Shown here: piece by piece, positions 7,830 through 13,203 of the stretch
How positions within the stretch are numbered: position 1 is the first letter of the stretch
Layout: every line of letters starts with the position of its first letter
Assembly: GCA_026770585.1 (NCBI GenBank)
Contig: MU646382.1
Coordinates: 112,444 to 126,590 of the forward strand
Origin: Baffinella frigidus
Lineage: Eukaryota; Cryptophyceae; Cryptomonadales; Baffinellaceae
Reading direction: 5' to 3'
DNA: 14,147 nucleotides
Program-made: the position numbers and the translations under genes
Notes under the pieces: model-generated
Database searches by the model: none
The model's input: only the letters and a program-made list of their open reading frames with translations
What the model was told of the DNA's origin: nothing

Positions 7830-7862
7830 TGGCAAAAGTGAACAAAATGTTCACTTTTGCCA
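7830..7862. repeat. Perfect 15-bp hairpin, duplicate of that at 2755
   Basis: The stem TGGCAAAAGTGAACA, AAA loop and complementary arm are identical to the first copy. It lies between the short upstream ORF and the ATG at 7935. Confidence 0.85.
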
Positions 7863-7934
7863 ACAAAATAACCTGTTTCACAAAGCTATTTTCAGAGGGC
7901 GCAGAAAGTGGAAGAGAGGGGTCGGGGGCGGGTG

Positions 7935-8507
7935 ATGGCTGGACTGAGGCTCGTGGCGCCACCTGGCACGGGCAGTGCAGGGCGGATGCAGCGGCTGAGG
8001 CGGGTGGCTGGCGGTCTGGCCGCGGCGATGTGCGGGGTGGTCGTGGTCGCGGCCGTGGTGGGCTTCGGGCGCCCTTTAGGTCCTTTAGGTTTTAATTTCT
8101 CCCAACAAATGCCAACGACACGCCCTTCCGTAGAAAGGGCTGCAGAGAAACCTGGGGGGCAGCCCCGCGGTCTCAGCCTGCTGCAGGAGATCCTCTGCTG
8201 CGAGGGCTGCTGCATTGCTCCCCCGGCGTCCGTCTCGTCGCAGCTGACAGGCCGGGATGGGGGGGCGGTGAGAGCGATTCACTTTGTGGAGAGGGCATCT
8301 GATGTCCTCTCAGGTTATGAGCCCAAGTGGACCCTACTTAGTGGACCGCACTGAGTGGATCACTCGCAGGCGGGGGGCGCACGCTCCACGGTGCTGCTCA
8401 TGGGCACGACTTCGGAGGTCGACTACAAGGCGAACAGCGAGCCGGAAACCAAAAGCCAGGATGTTCACTGGTCCAAAGTTGTTTTAAAAATGGACACGGT
8501 TCACTGA
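7935..8507 (+). CDS. Second copy of the membrane-protein gene start, with one intron; short 156-residue form
   Basis: Exon 1 is 7935-8267, the intron is 8268-8369 (GTGAGA to CGCAG, phase 0), and exon 2 is 8370-8507 with TGA at 8505. The N-terminus (basic tail, membrane segment at residues about 24-44) is identical to the 2860 gene. Residues about 48-73 come from an in-frame 78-bp insertion (GPLGFNFSQQMPTTRPSVER). The LLQEILCCEGCC cluster follows, then AGGARSTVLLMGTTSEVDY across the splice. After VDYKANSE the sequence leaves homology with copy 1 and ends 20-odd codons later. Without splicing, the frame stops at 8354 inside the intron. Both insertions keep frame, so the product may still be made, but it lacks the long Ala/Gly-rich region and may be a decaying partial duplicate. 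The function is unknown. Confidence 0.55.
8076..8153 (+). repeat. 78-bp in-frame insertion carrying dispersed repeat R
   Basis: Copy 1 reads GCGCCCT directly joined to GGGGGGCAGCC; copy 2 has 78 bp between. The insert starts TTAGGTCCTTTAGGTTTTAA and contains CTCCCAACAAATGCC, resembling repeat R at 6493-6551 and 13395-13456. CCT is present on both sides, a possible 3-bp target duplication. An internal hairpin GCCCTT/AAGGGC is at about 8122-8140. The length is a multiple of three and the frame has no stop, so it adds 26 residues. Confidence 0.8.
8269..8368 (+). mobile_element. Introner-like element: 100-bp insertion that forms a GT-AG intron
   Basis: Compared with the uninterrupted site at about 3107-3122, copy 2 has a 100-bp insert flanked by a direct repeat GGCGG (8264-8268 and 8369-8373) that is single in copy 1. 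The insert ends are inverted repeats: TGAGAGCGATTCACT at the left against the complement TGCGAGTGATCCACT at the right (12 of 15 match). The intron GT is the last G of the left GGCGG plus the first T of the element; the AG is the last A of the element plus the first G of the right GGCGG. Splicing leaves one extra alanine codon and keeps frame. This is the arrangement known for introners, which are non-autonomous DNA transposons that create introns. Transcript evidence is not available here. Confidence 0.82.
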
Positions 8508-8582
8508 ATATCATCCAAAAGGGCTCAAGTTACATATGATACCCATGTTCCACTTGTACCACAGAGCCACTTTACCGGTCCA

Positions 8583-8612
8583 TTTTCTCAGAGGGCGCAG
8601 AAAGAGAGGTCG
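8583..8612 (+). repeat. Third fragment of the membrane-gene 5' leader
   Basis: The words TTTTCTCAGAGGGCGCAGAA and AGAGAGGTCG match the sequence just upstream of the start codons at 2860 and 7935 (TTTTCAGAGGGCGCAGAAAG). No membrane segment follows, so this is a small relic. The surrounding 8508-8699 stretch holds nothing else that I recognise. Confidence 0.6.
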
Positions 8613-8699
8613 ATCGAGGCTCATCACCTGTCCGACCGAGGCTCACAGGTTTCGAGACCTGACACTCTCCCGGGCGAGGTGTACCTGCGCGTGGTCGTG

Positions 8700-8821
8700 T
8701 ATCGGGGTACCTCGCTCATCAGAAACCAACCCCCCCTAGGACCCTGCAGTAGGCCTATGCCTAGGGTCCTACGGTTGTTCTAGGGGGAGGGGCCGTTTCT
8801 TATGAACGAGGTACCCCTGTA
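8700..8821 (+). mobile_element. MITE family B, copy 2
   Basis: TA-flanked, with a slightly altered left end (TCGGGGTACCTCGCTCATCA) and a canonical right end (complement of CAGGGGTACCTCGTTCATAA). The core has CCCTGCAGTAGG and CCTACGGTTG. TATCGGGG occurs both at the left edge and just after the right edge, which may reflect conversion or a nested event. Confidence 0.9.
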
Positions 8822-8903
8822 TCGGGGATACTCTGGTTTCTTCGGGGAGGGCAGCAGTTCATGAGTGTGGAGTGTGGTGGGATATGGTGAGTGTAATCTG
8901 AGA

Positions 8904-9230
8904 ACGGTCGGTGGCACCTTGTTAAAAGTTGAGAAACTTGGGGGAGACGGTCGGTGGCGCGTTCTTAAAATGTAAGAAAGGCAGGGGAAACGGTCCGTTT
9001 CTTAATCCGCATCCTCACTGCCCTCGCTGCTCTCGCTGCCCCCCCCCTTCCTCATTCTCAGATCCAGATTCGGCATCCGTGGCCACCTCGCTCTCAGACG
9101 GTGCAGGGTTCTTGCCGCCATTTTTTTGAACTGGGAAGTTCCTGTTGAAACGGTCGGTGGCACGTTCTTATTTATTAAGAAACGCAGTGGAAACGGTGGG
9201 TGGCACGCCCTGACAAATTAAGAACCGCCA
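8904..9230. repeat. 43-bp tandem repeat, split by a coding fragment
   Basis: Units starting ACGGTCGGTGGCRCGTTCTT begin at 8904, 8947, 8990 (partial), 9150 and 9193, with an exact 43-bp period in the intact pairs. Each intact unit contains TTCTTA and TAAGAA words able to pair. About 150 bp of different sequence, including an acidic coding relic on the minus strand, lies between the third and fourth units. Confidence 0.8.
9002..9152 (-). pseudogene. Broken fragment encoding an acidic Ser/Glu-rich C-terminal tail
   Basis: On the minus strand one frame reads QKNGGKNPAPSESEV, then ATDAESGSENEEGGG, until a run of nine C/G at 9039-9047. Beyond that run the sensible continuation (SESSEGSEDAD, then TAA at 9004-9002) is in a different frame, so the two halves are offset by one base at the homopolymer. 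Acidic Ser/Glu tails of this kind are common on nuclear and chromatin proteins, but that is only a composition argument. It could be a gene relic, a homopolymer length error in the assembly, or chance. It sits between units of a 43-bp tandem repeat. Confidence 0.4.
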
Positions 9231-9249
9231 CCCAGTTCTTACCAGAAGT

Positions 9250-9276
9250 GTTTCTTATGGGCGAGGTACCCCTCTA
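9250..9276 (+). mobile_element. MITE family B, truncated right end
   Basis: GTTTCTTATGGGCGAGGTAC followed by CCCTCTA matches the right terminal repeat of family B and ends at a TA. The rest of the element is absent, so this is a solo terminal fragment. Confidence 0.75.
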
Positions 9277-9358
9277 CACACGGACTCTCCAACGTGTTCC
9301 CGCAATCCTCGGAAAGACCCCTTTTCCCGGGCGTGTGTTTCTCCTCCACCATCTCAGC

Positions 9359-9500
9359 ACAGAAAGTGGCGAAACGACGCCCGGGAGCGCGTGTATCGTT
9401 GTAGGCGGGAAGAGGAGTGGCTGGTCTCGCACGCGGCGCTCTATCGAGAGAGAGCGCCGCAAACCCCGGGCCGCGCTGGGCGCTGCGTGGCCCGGTCGGC
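9359..9500 (+). other. Possible exon, low confidence
   Basis: A good acceptor-like tract (CTCCTCCACCATCTCAG, ending about 9357) is followed by an open frame of protein-like composition: RKWRNDARERVYRCRREEEW, then LVSHAALYRERAP. No convincing donor follows before MITE B3 at 9508, and no homologous family is recognised. It is listed because the stretch from 9277 to 9507 otherwise holds nothing. Confidence 0.25.
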
Positions 9501-9507
9501 GTCGAGA

Positions 9508-9628
9508 TACAGGGGTACCTCGCGCATAAGAAACCGCCCCCCACTAGGACCCTACAGCAGGCCTATGCCTAAGGCCCTACGGTAGTCCTAGGGTGGCGGG
9601 CGTTTCTTATGAGAGAGGTACCCCTGTA
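9508..9628 (+). mobile_element. MITE family B, copy 3
   Basis: TA-flanked ends CAGGGGTACCTCGCGCATAA and the complement of CAGGGGTACCTCTCTCATAA. The core reads ACCCTACAGCAGG and CCCTACGGTAG, the same orientation as copies 1 and 2. It lies 9 bp from copy 4. Confidence 0.93.
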
Positions 9629-9637
9629 GAGGCTGCA

Positions 9638-9759
9638 TACAGGGGTTCCTCGCTCATACGGAACTGCCCCCCCCCCTAGGACCACCAGAGGGCCGTAGGC
9701 ATAGGCCTACTGTAGGGTCCTAGGGGGGCGCGGTTTCTTATGAGCGAGGTACCCCTGTA
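9638..9759 (-). mobile_element. MITE family B, copy 4 (reverse orientation)
   Basis: TA-flanked, with ends CAGGGGTTCCTCGCTCATAC and the complement of CAGGGGTACCTCGCTCATAA. The asymmetric core (GGCCGTAGGCATAGGCCTAC, then TGTAGG) is the reverse of that in copy 3, so copies 3 and 4 form a back-to-back pair separated by 9 bp. Confidence 0.93.
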
Positions 9760-9778
9760 CTGCGCGGCGAGCGGCTGC

Positions 9779-9842
9779 ACGTAGGTAGGTAGGCACGAAG
9801 GTAGGAAGGTAGGAAGGAAGGTAGGAAGGAAGGAAGGAAGGA
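9779..9842. repeat. GTAGGTAGG/AAGG microsatellite
   Basis: Tetranucleotide repeats of GTAG, GGTA and AAGG type run from about 9779 to 9842. On the other strand this is CCTT-rich. It lies just right of MITE B4. Confidence 0.9.
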
Positions 9843-9919
9843 GGTCAGACGGCGGTGTTGGCCTGTTTGACGCTAGAGCTCTTCTGCATCCAGTCCAGCG
9901 CCTGCCACGCGCCAAGAAT

Positions 9920-10995
9920 CTCTTATCAATTGTGTCTCAACACCAGGGACTCTCGCCACCAGAGAAACGCTCTCTCGCACTCATAGGCTAACGGCCTGAA
10001 AATGGGGTAGTTAGGCCTACGGCATTGCCTAGGACCTCCTACCGTAGGCCGAGGGATCCTAGGACCAAAAAGTCTCGGCCTACGGTAGAACGTCCTAGGC
10101 AATGCCGTAGGCCTAACTACCCCATTTTCAGGCCGTTACCCTGTTAACACGCGCAGGGTTTCTCACAGCAAACGCTCTCTCACCACTAGAAAGACGCTCT
10201 CTCGCCAGAGTGTCTTGCGTGCGCACCAGCCAACGCTCTCTCACCACCATGGTCTCCTTCACCAGGATCTCTCGCCACCGGGGTTTCTCTCAGCACCAGC
10301 GAGACGCTCTCTCGCCACCAGGGTTTCTCGCGCGCGCCAAGCAAACACTCTATCACCAGGGTCTCTCACCACCAGAGAGACGCTCTCTCACCAGGTTCTC
10401 TCACAGACAACGCTCTCTCACCACCAGGGTTTCTCGCACCAGGGTGTCTCAGCACCAGGGACTCTCGGCACCAGAGAGACACTCTCTCGCCACCACCCTA
10501 GGGTGTCTGTCGCGCGCCAGGCAACACTCTCTCAACACGGTCTCTCATCACCTGGGTTTCTCTCACCCCCAGAGAGACGCTGTCTCACCAGGTTCTCTCA
10601 CAGACAACGCTCTCTCACCACCAAGGTTTCTCTCACCAGGATCTTTCGTCGCCGGGGTTTCTCTCACCCCCAGAGAGACGCTCTCTCGCCACCAGGGTTC
10701 ATCTCTCGCGCCAGCCAACACTCTCTCTCACCAGGGTCTCTCACCCCCAGAGAGGCGCTCTCTCACCCCTAGAGAGTCGCTCTTTCACCAGGGTGTTTCA
10801 CAGCCAACGCTCTCTCACTAGGGTGTCTCGTGCGCGCGCCGGCCAACCCTCTCTCACCACCATGGTTTCTCCCACCACCAGAGACACGCTCTCCCACAAC
10901 CAGGATCTCTCTCGCCAGGGTCTTTCACCAGGGTCTCTCTCACCGCCAGGGTTAATGTCACCAGGGTGTCGCACGCGTGAGAGACAGAGCACCAG
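9920..10995. repeat. Degenerate tandem array of CTCTC-rich units, about 1 kb
   Basis: The words ACGCTCTCTCACCACCAGGG, TTTCTCACCCCCAGAGAGAC and CAGGGTSTCTC recur throughout, at short spacings of about 15-45 bp. A longer unit containing CACCAGGTTCTCTCACAGAC recurs about 197 bp apart (near 10388 and 10585). A GCGCGCCRRSCAA-type word recurs near 10210, 10325, 10505, 10703 and 10828. Many units contain AGAGAGACGCTCTCT, a small self-complementary hairpin. Long open frames on the plus strand (for example 10210-10821) give a repetitive Ser/Arg/Pro peptide and are probably by-products, although a coding repeat cannot be fully excluded. MITE A copy 2 is inserted in the array. Confidence 0.85.
9984..10143 (-). 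mobile_element. MITE family A, copy 2 (reverse orientation)
   Basis: Its arms are nearly identical to copy 1 at 310-469, starting GGCTAACGGCCTGAAAATGG. The loop (GGACCAAAAAGT) is the reverse complement of the loop in copy 1, and the GGGTAACG-type end is on the right here, so the element is inverted relative to copy 1. TA lies at the left edge; the right edge has TG, a probable mutation of TA. It is inserted in the CTCTC-rich tandem array. Confidence 0.92.
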
Positions 10996-11060
10996 AGAGG
11001 AAGATCAACAGAGCCTCTAGAGAGCTCTGCGCTGCGAGGCGCTGCCAAGTCACATCTTAA

Positions 11061-11225
11061 TACAGTAACGGCCTAAATCCAGGGTCGTTGAGCCTACGGT
11101 ATCGACTACGGTAGGCCGTAGGGCTGCTGCGAGAAACCCGGGCCTAGGGCCCTCCCTACGCCCTACGGCCTACCGTAGTCAACACCGTAGGCTTAAATCC
11201 CCTGGGTTCAGCTGATTGCCCTGTG
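11061..11225. mobile_element. MITE family H, related to family A
   Basis: An imperfect inverted repeat of about 160 bp. The left end, TACAGTAACGGCCTAAATCC, resembles the GTAACGGCC end of family A; the right end is the complement of CAGGGCAATCAGCTGAACCC. The inner arms GACTACGGTAGGCCGTAGGG and their complement are well paired. It carries the shared CTACGGTAG core. TA is present at the left boundary only. Confidence 0.75.
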
Positions 11226-11305
11226 AATCTCTGGACCGTCACTGCAGACACGTGAGCAAGCTTGTGTGGGATTCGGAGTCCTGATGGGCGCACTTGATGC
11301 TGGCT

Positions 11306-11421
11306 GACGATGCGGAACGGGAACAGGATTTGGAATAAGCGACGATGAGGAACGGGAACAGGATTTGGGTGAAGCGTAACCCAGGATTTGGGTTGAGAAC
11401 GGGAACAGGATTTGGGTTAAG
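11306..11421. repeat. 35-bp tandem repeat
   Basis: Two units, 11306-11340 and 11341-11375, begin GACGATGMGGAACGGGAACA and continue GGATTTGG. A partial third unit (GAACGGGAACAGGATTTGGG) starts at about 11397. The rest of 11226-11490 holds no recognisable gene. Confidence 0.8.
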
Positions 11422-11492
11422 GGTTGTGAGGATCCTCCAAGAAGAAAAAACATGGAAGACAGACTCGCGATGCTGGTGTAATGTCGGAAGGT

Positions 11493-11640
11493 GTGACCCA
11501 CACGGTGGGCTACGAGGGTTTCGGATCTGCTAGATGTAGCGGTAACGTGGCCAAATTTGCATTAGAACATTCTTCAAGTTAACTGCAACCTGGGTAAGTT
11601 GACCTTTGATGAAAGGTCCGAAGTCCACCGTGTGGTTCAC
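11493..11640. mobile_element. Inverted-repeat element family D, copy 1
   Basis: The ends are GTGACCCACACGGTGGGCTA and the complement of GTGAACCACACGGTGGACTT, enclosing AT-richer sequence with AGCGGTAACGTGGCCAAATT. A second copy at 13204-13351 shares the whole interior. There is no coding capacity. The terminal words resemble those of element E at 11895-12147. Confidence 0.8.
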
Positions 11641-11656
11641 GAGAAAATGCGGGCTC

Positions 11657-11709
11657 CAAAAATCCCCTTGAAGGCCGTCGGATTCCGACGGCCTTCAAGG
11701 GGATTTGGT
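11657..11709. repeat. Perfect 22-bp palindrome with 3-bp loop
   Basis: The arm AAATCCCCTTGAAGGCCGTC (plus GG) at 11660-11681 is followed by ATT and its exact complement at 11685-11706, then a T-rich stretch (GTGTTTTTTG). As RNA it looks like a strong hairpin followed by U residues, but in a eukaryote it is more likely a small foldback element. It lies 17 bp right of element D copy 1. Confidence 0.9.
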
Positions 11710-11799
11710 GTTTTTTGACTTTTTCGGTTTGCCCAAGTTGTGAGGGTTGGTGGATCTTAGAAGGAATTTCGGGAATACCCCATAAGTGAATGATCCCTG

Positions 11800-11856
11800 G
11801 GGCCCTACGGTAGGCAATTCAGTAGGGACATAGGCTGGTCCTACGGATATCCTAAC
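11800..11856 (+). mobile_element. Solo arm related to foldback element G
   Basis: GCCCTACGGTAGGCAATTCA, then GTAGGGACATAGG and TCCTACGGAT, match in order the left arm of element G at 12186-12240. No matching right arm of the same orientation is found before element E, so this is a partial copy or a relative. The neighbouring stretch 11710-11799 holds nothing that I recognise. Confidence 0.6.
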
Positions 11857-11894
11857 CGATTCTTGGTCAAACTCCGACAAAATGTCGCTTGGTA

Positions 11895-12147
11895 GTCCGC
11901 TGTGTGGTAGGAAGGTAGAGCGGGTCTCTCATGAGTTGACACCTTTTCTTGCCGGAAAATTTCCAAACTTTCAAACTCTTTCAGTCAACCTGTGTACCAG
12001 GAGTTCACGGACGAATCGTGTAGTAAACATCGATGTTTACTGCACGAGTTGACTCATTTAGTTTGGAAGTTCGGAAGTTTTCCAACAAGAAAAGGTGTCA
12101 ACTCACGAGAGACTCGCTCTAGGTAGGAGGCACGCCACACAGCGGAC
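11895..12147. mobile_element. Foldback element E (about 253 bp) with a central palindrome
   Basis: The left end GTCCGCTGTGTGGTAGGAAG and the right end (complement of GTCCGCTGTGTGGCGTGCCT) start arms of about 100 bp that pair through GAGTTGACACCTTTTCTTG and its complement. The centre holds a near-perfect palindrome of 32 bp (12016-12047), including AGTAAACATCGATGTTTACT. There is no coding capacity. The terminal CCACACAGCGGACTTCGAA is similar to that of family D. Confidence 0.85.
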
Positions 12148-12185
12148 TTCGAACGGATTTCGAATAACCCTTCAGCGACAAAAAC

Positions 12186-12472
12186 TACGACCCTACGGTA
12201 GGCAACCCGTAGGGACATAGGGGGTTTCCTACGGATAAGGTGACGGAAACTCGGCCCGAAGTGGGCCGAAAATTTCTTCGAGCCCGCTGTGTGGATCGAA
12301 GCATCTGTGTAGCAATTTACGTTGCCAGATTCTGGGGGAAAAAACAGGTTTCCCCGGATGAAACCTGCTTGATGCCGGGGAGGGATTTTCGGGCAGGAAA
12401 TGCCCGAGTTTCCGTTACCTTATCCGTAGGAACCCCCCCATGATCCTACGGGTTGACTACCGTAGAGTCGTA
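12186..12472. mobile_element. Foldback element G that encloses a captured gene fragment
   Basis: The arms at about 12186-12273 and 12385-12472 are inverted repeats starting TACGACCCTACGGTAGGC and, on the complement, TACGACTCTACGGTAGTC, with TA at both edges. The 111-bp loop matches the sequence just outside at about 12498-12678: TTCGAGCCCGCTGTGTGG, the CAGATTCTG block, and the codons for LPGIKQ on the minus strand. It lacks about 66 bp present in the outside copy. The loop therefore carries the last codons and 3' flank of the GOT1-like gene fragment. Confidence 0.82.
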
Positions 12473-12588
12473 TGTCTTATCGCGTATGAGGTATTCCCGA
12501 AATCCCTTCGAAGCCCGCTGTGTGGGTAGGGAGGCACGGCGGAGGACCTGCACGAAAATTACTACACATTTCGTCCTTACTAGTAATA

Positions 12589-12790
12589 TTAAAGCATCGG
12601 TGTAGTAACTTTCGTTGACAGATTCTGAGGAAAACAATAGGTTTCCCCGGAGTATACCTGCTTGATGCCGGGGAGGTCGAGGGCGCCCTTGAGGAAGGGT
12701 GTGTGGCGCGCGACGACGACAAGGTGCGGGATGAAGTTCCCGAACAGGTTCACAAACCCGAACGCCTCCACCATGAACCCGATCTTCGGC
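12589..12790 (-). CDS. C-terminal exon resembling a GOT1/SFT2-family Golgi transport protein (partial)
   Basis: On the minus strand an acceptor TCTCTGGCAG precedes an exon that starts at 12790 with one base of a split codon, then PKIGFMVEAFGFVNLFGNFI, PHLVVVARHTPFLKGALDLP and GIKQ. This fits the last membrane segment and C-terminus of GOT1, where I recall a pattern of WP.IG, YGF..LF, P..V, RR.P.L and LPGI; the split codon would be the W if the previous exon ends in TG. GOT1 proteins are small four-span membrane proteins of the Golgi and ER-to-Golgi transport. After AAGCAG, a GTATAC to CCTCAG segment of 33 nt (12657-12625) is either a tiny intron or read through in frame; both routes reach the stop at 12591-12589. 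I found no upstream exon in the window, so the gene is partial and perhaps a relic. Its 3' end is copied into element G and its 5' end is duplicated at 12874-12914. Confidence 0.6.
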
Positions 12791-12805
12791 CTGCCAGAGA
12801 CCGGA

Positions 12806-12869
12806 CCATGAGAACCACTCGTGAAATTGACTTACTGAAGTCGTCCGTGGAGAGTGGATCTCATGGTTC
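12806..12869. repeat. Small inverted repeat beside the GOT1-like exon
   Basis: CCATGAGAACCACTC at the left and the complement of CCATGAGATCCACTC at the right enclose about 34 bp. It lies between the two copies of the exon start. GATCCACTC is also found in the terminal repeat of the introner at 8269-8368, a short match that may be chance. Confidence 0.6.
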
Positions 12870-12873
12870 GGGA

Positions 12874-12914
12874 CCCGAACGCCTCCACCATGAACCCGAT
12901 TTTCGGCCTGCCAG
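12874..12914 (-). pseudogene. Duplicated 5' end of the GOT1-like exon
   Basis: Forty-one bases repeat 12757-12797 with one mismatch: acceptor CTGGCAG, then codons for PKIGFMVEAFG. Homology ends there, and the frame runs into the small inverted repeat. This is a partial tandem copy, and it includes a second potential 3' splice site. Confidence 0.8.
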
Positions 12915-13030
12915 CATCGCTCAGGCCACTTAGCAGCGCCCGAAAGCTGTCTTCCCCGGATGTCCGGGGATCATTTCAAGCCCCTTACCCTGAAATGAAT
13001 TACAATTTGTACCAGAATCGTTGAGATGGA

Positions 13031-13064
13031 GGCTCCACCAAACCCCCCGATCTTCAGCCTGCCG
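13031..13064 (-). pseudogene. Diverged third relic of the GOT1-like exon start
   Basis: GGCTCCACCAAACCCCCCGA, then TCTTCAGCCTGCC, align with the exon start copies (GCCTCCACCATGAACCCGAT, TTCGGCCTGCC) with several mismatches. An even shorter match, GGCCTGCCACCATCGC, lies near 13171. The rest of 12915-13200 holds a small CCCCGGATGTCCGGGG hairpin (12954-12969) and no gene. Confidence 0.5.
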
Positions 13065-13203
13065 CCCCACCACCCACTTTCTGAGCCCCAACACCCACTT
13101 TACTAACGGGAGTTGTTTCCAAGGGTCCCAGAAGCGTGTGGCACCCTCCCCTCGCCCCACCCATCCTGAGGCCTGCCACCATCGCCCAATATGAGGACTC
13201 GGG

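Larger units (their letters stand above)
7567..8440 (+). repeat. Segmental duplication, copy 2
   Basis: This is homologous to about 2550-3195. It differs from copy 1 by a GA microsatellite near its left edge (about 7590-7642), a 78-bp insertion (8076-8153), a 105-bp insertion (100-bp introner plus 5-bp duplication) and scattered substitutions after the identical core. Homology fades at about 8440, after the codons for VDYKANSE. Confidence 0.93.

Noticed and set aside
2860-8507. Idea that copy 1 is a retroprocessed, intron-free derivative of copy 2
   Set aside because: Exact splicing would leave one extra GCG relative to copy 1, and the 78-bp insertion is also missing; copy 1 fits an unoccupied site better.
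10210-10821. 203-residue open frame across the CTCTC array
   Set aside because: The peptide is low-complexity Ser/Arg/Pro repeat, open in two frames at once, with no start context or splice support.
9920-10995. CRISPR-like array
   Set aside because: Repeat units vary in length and sequence, there are no unique equal-length spacers, and the context is a eukaryotic genome.
11657-11715. Bacterial-type intrinsic terminator
   Set aside because: The hairpin plus T-run looks right, but everything else in the window is eukaryotic.
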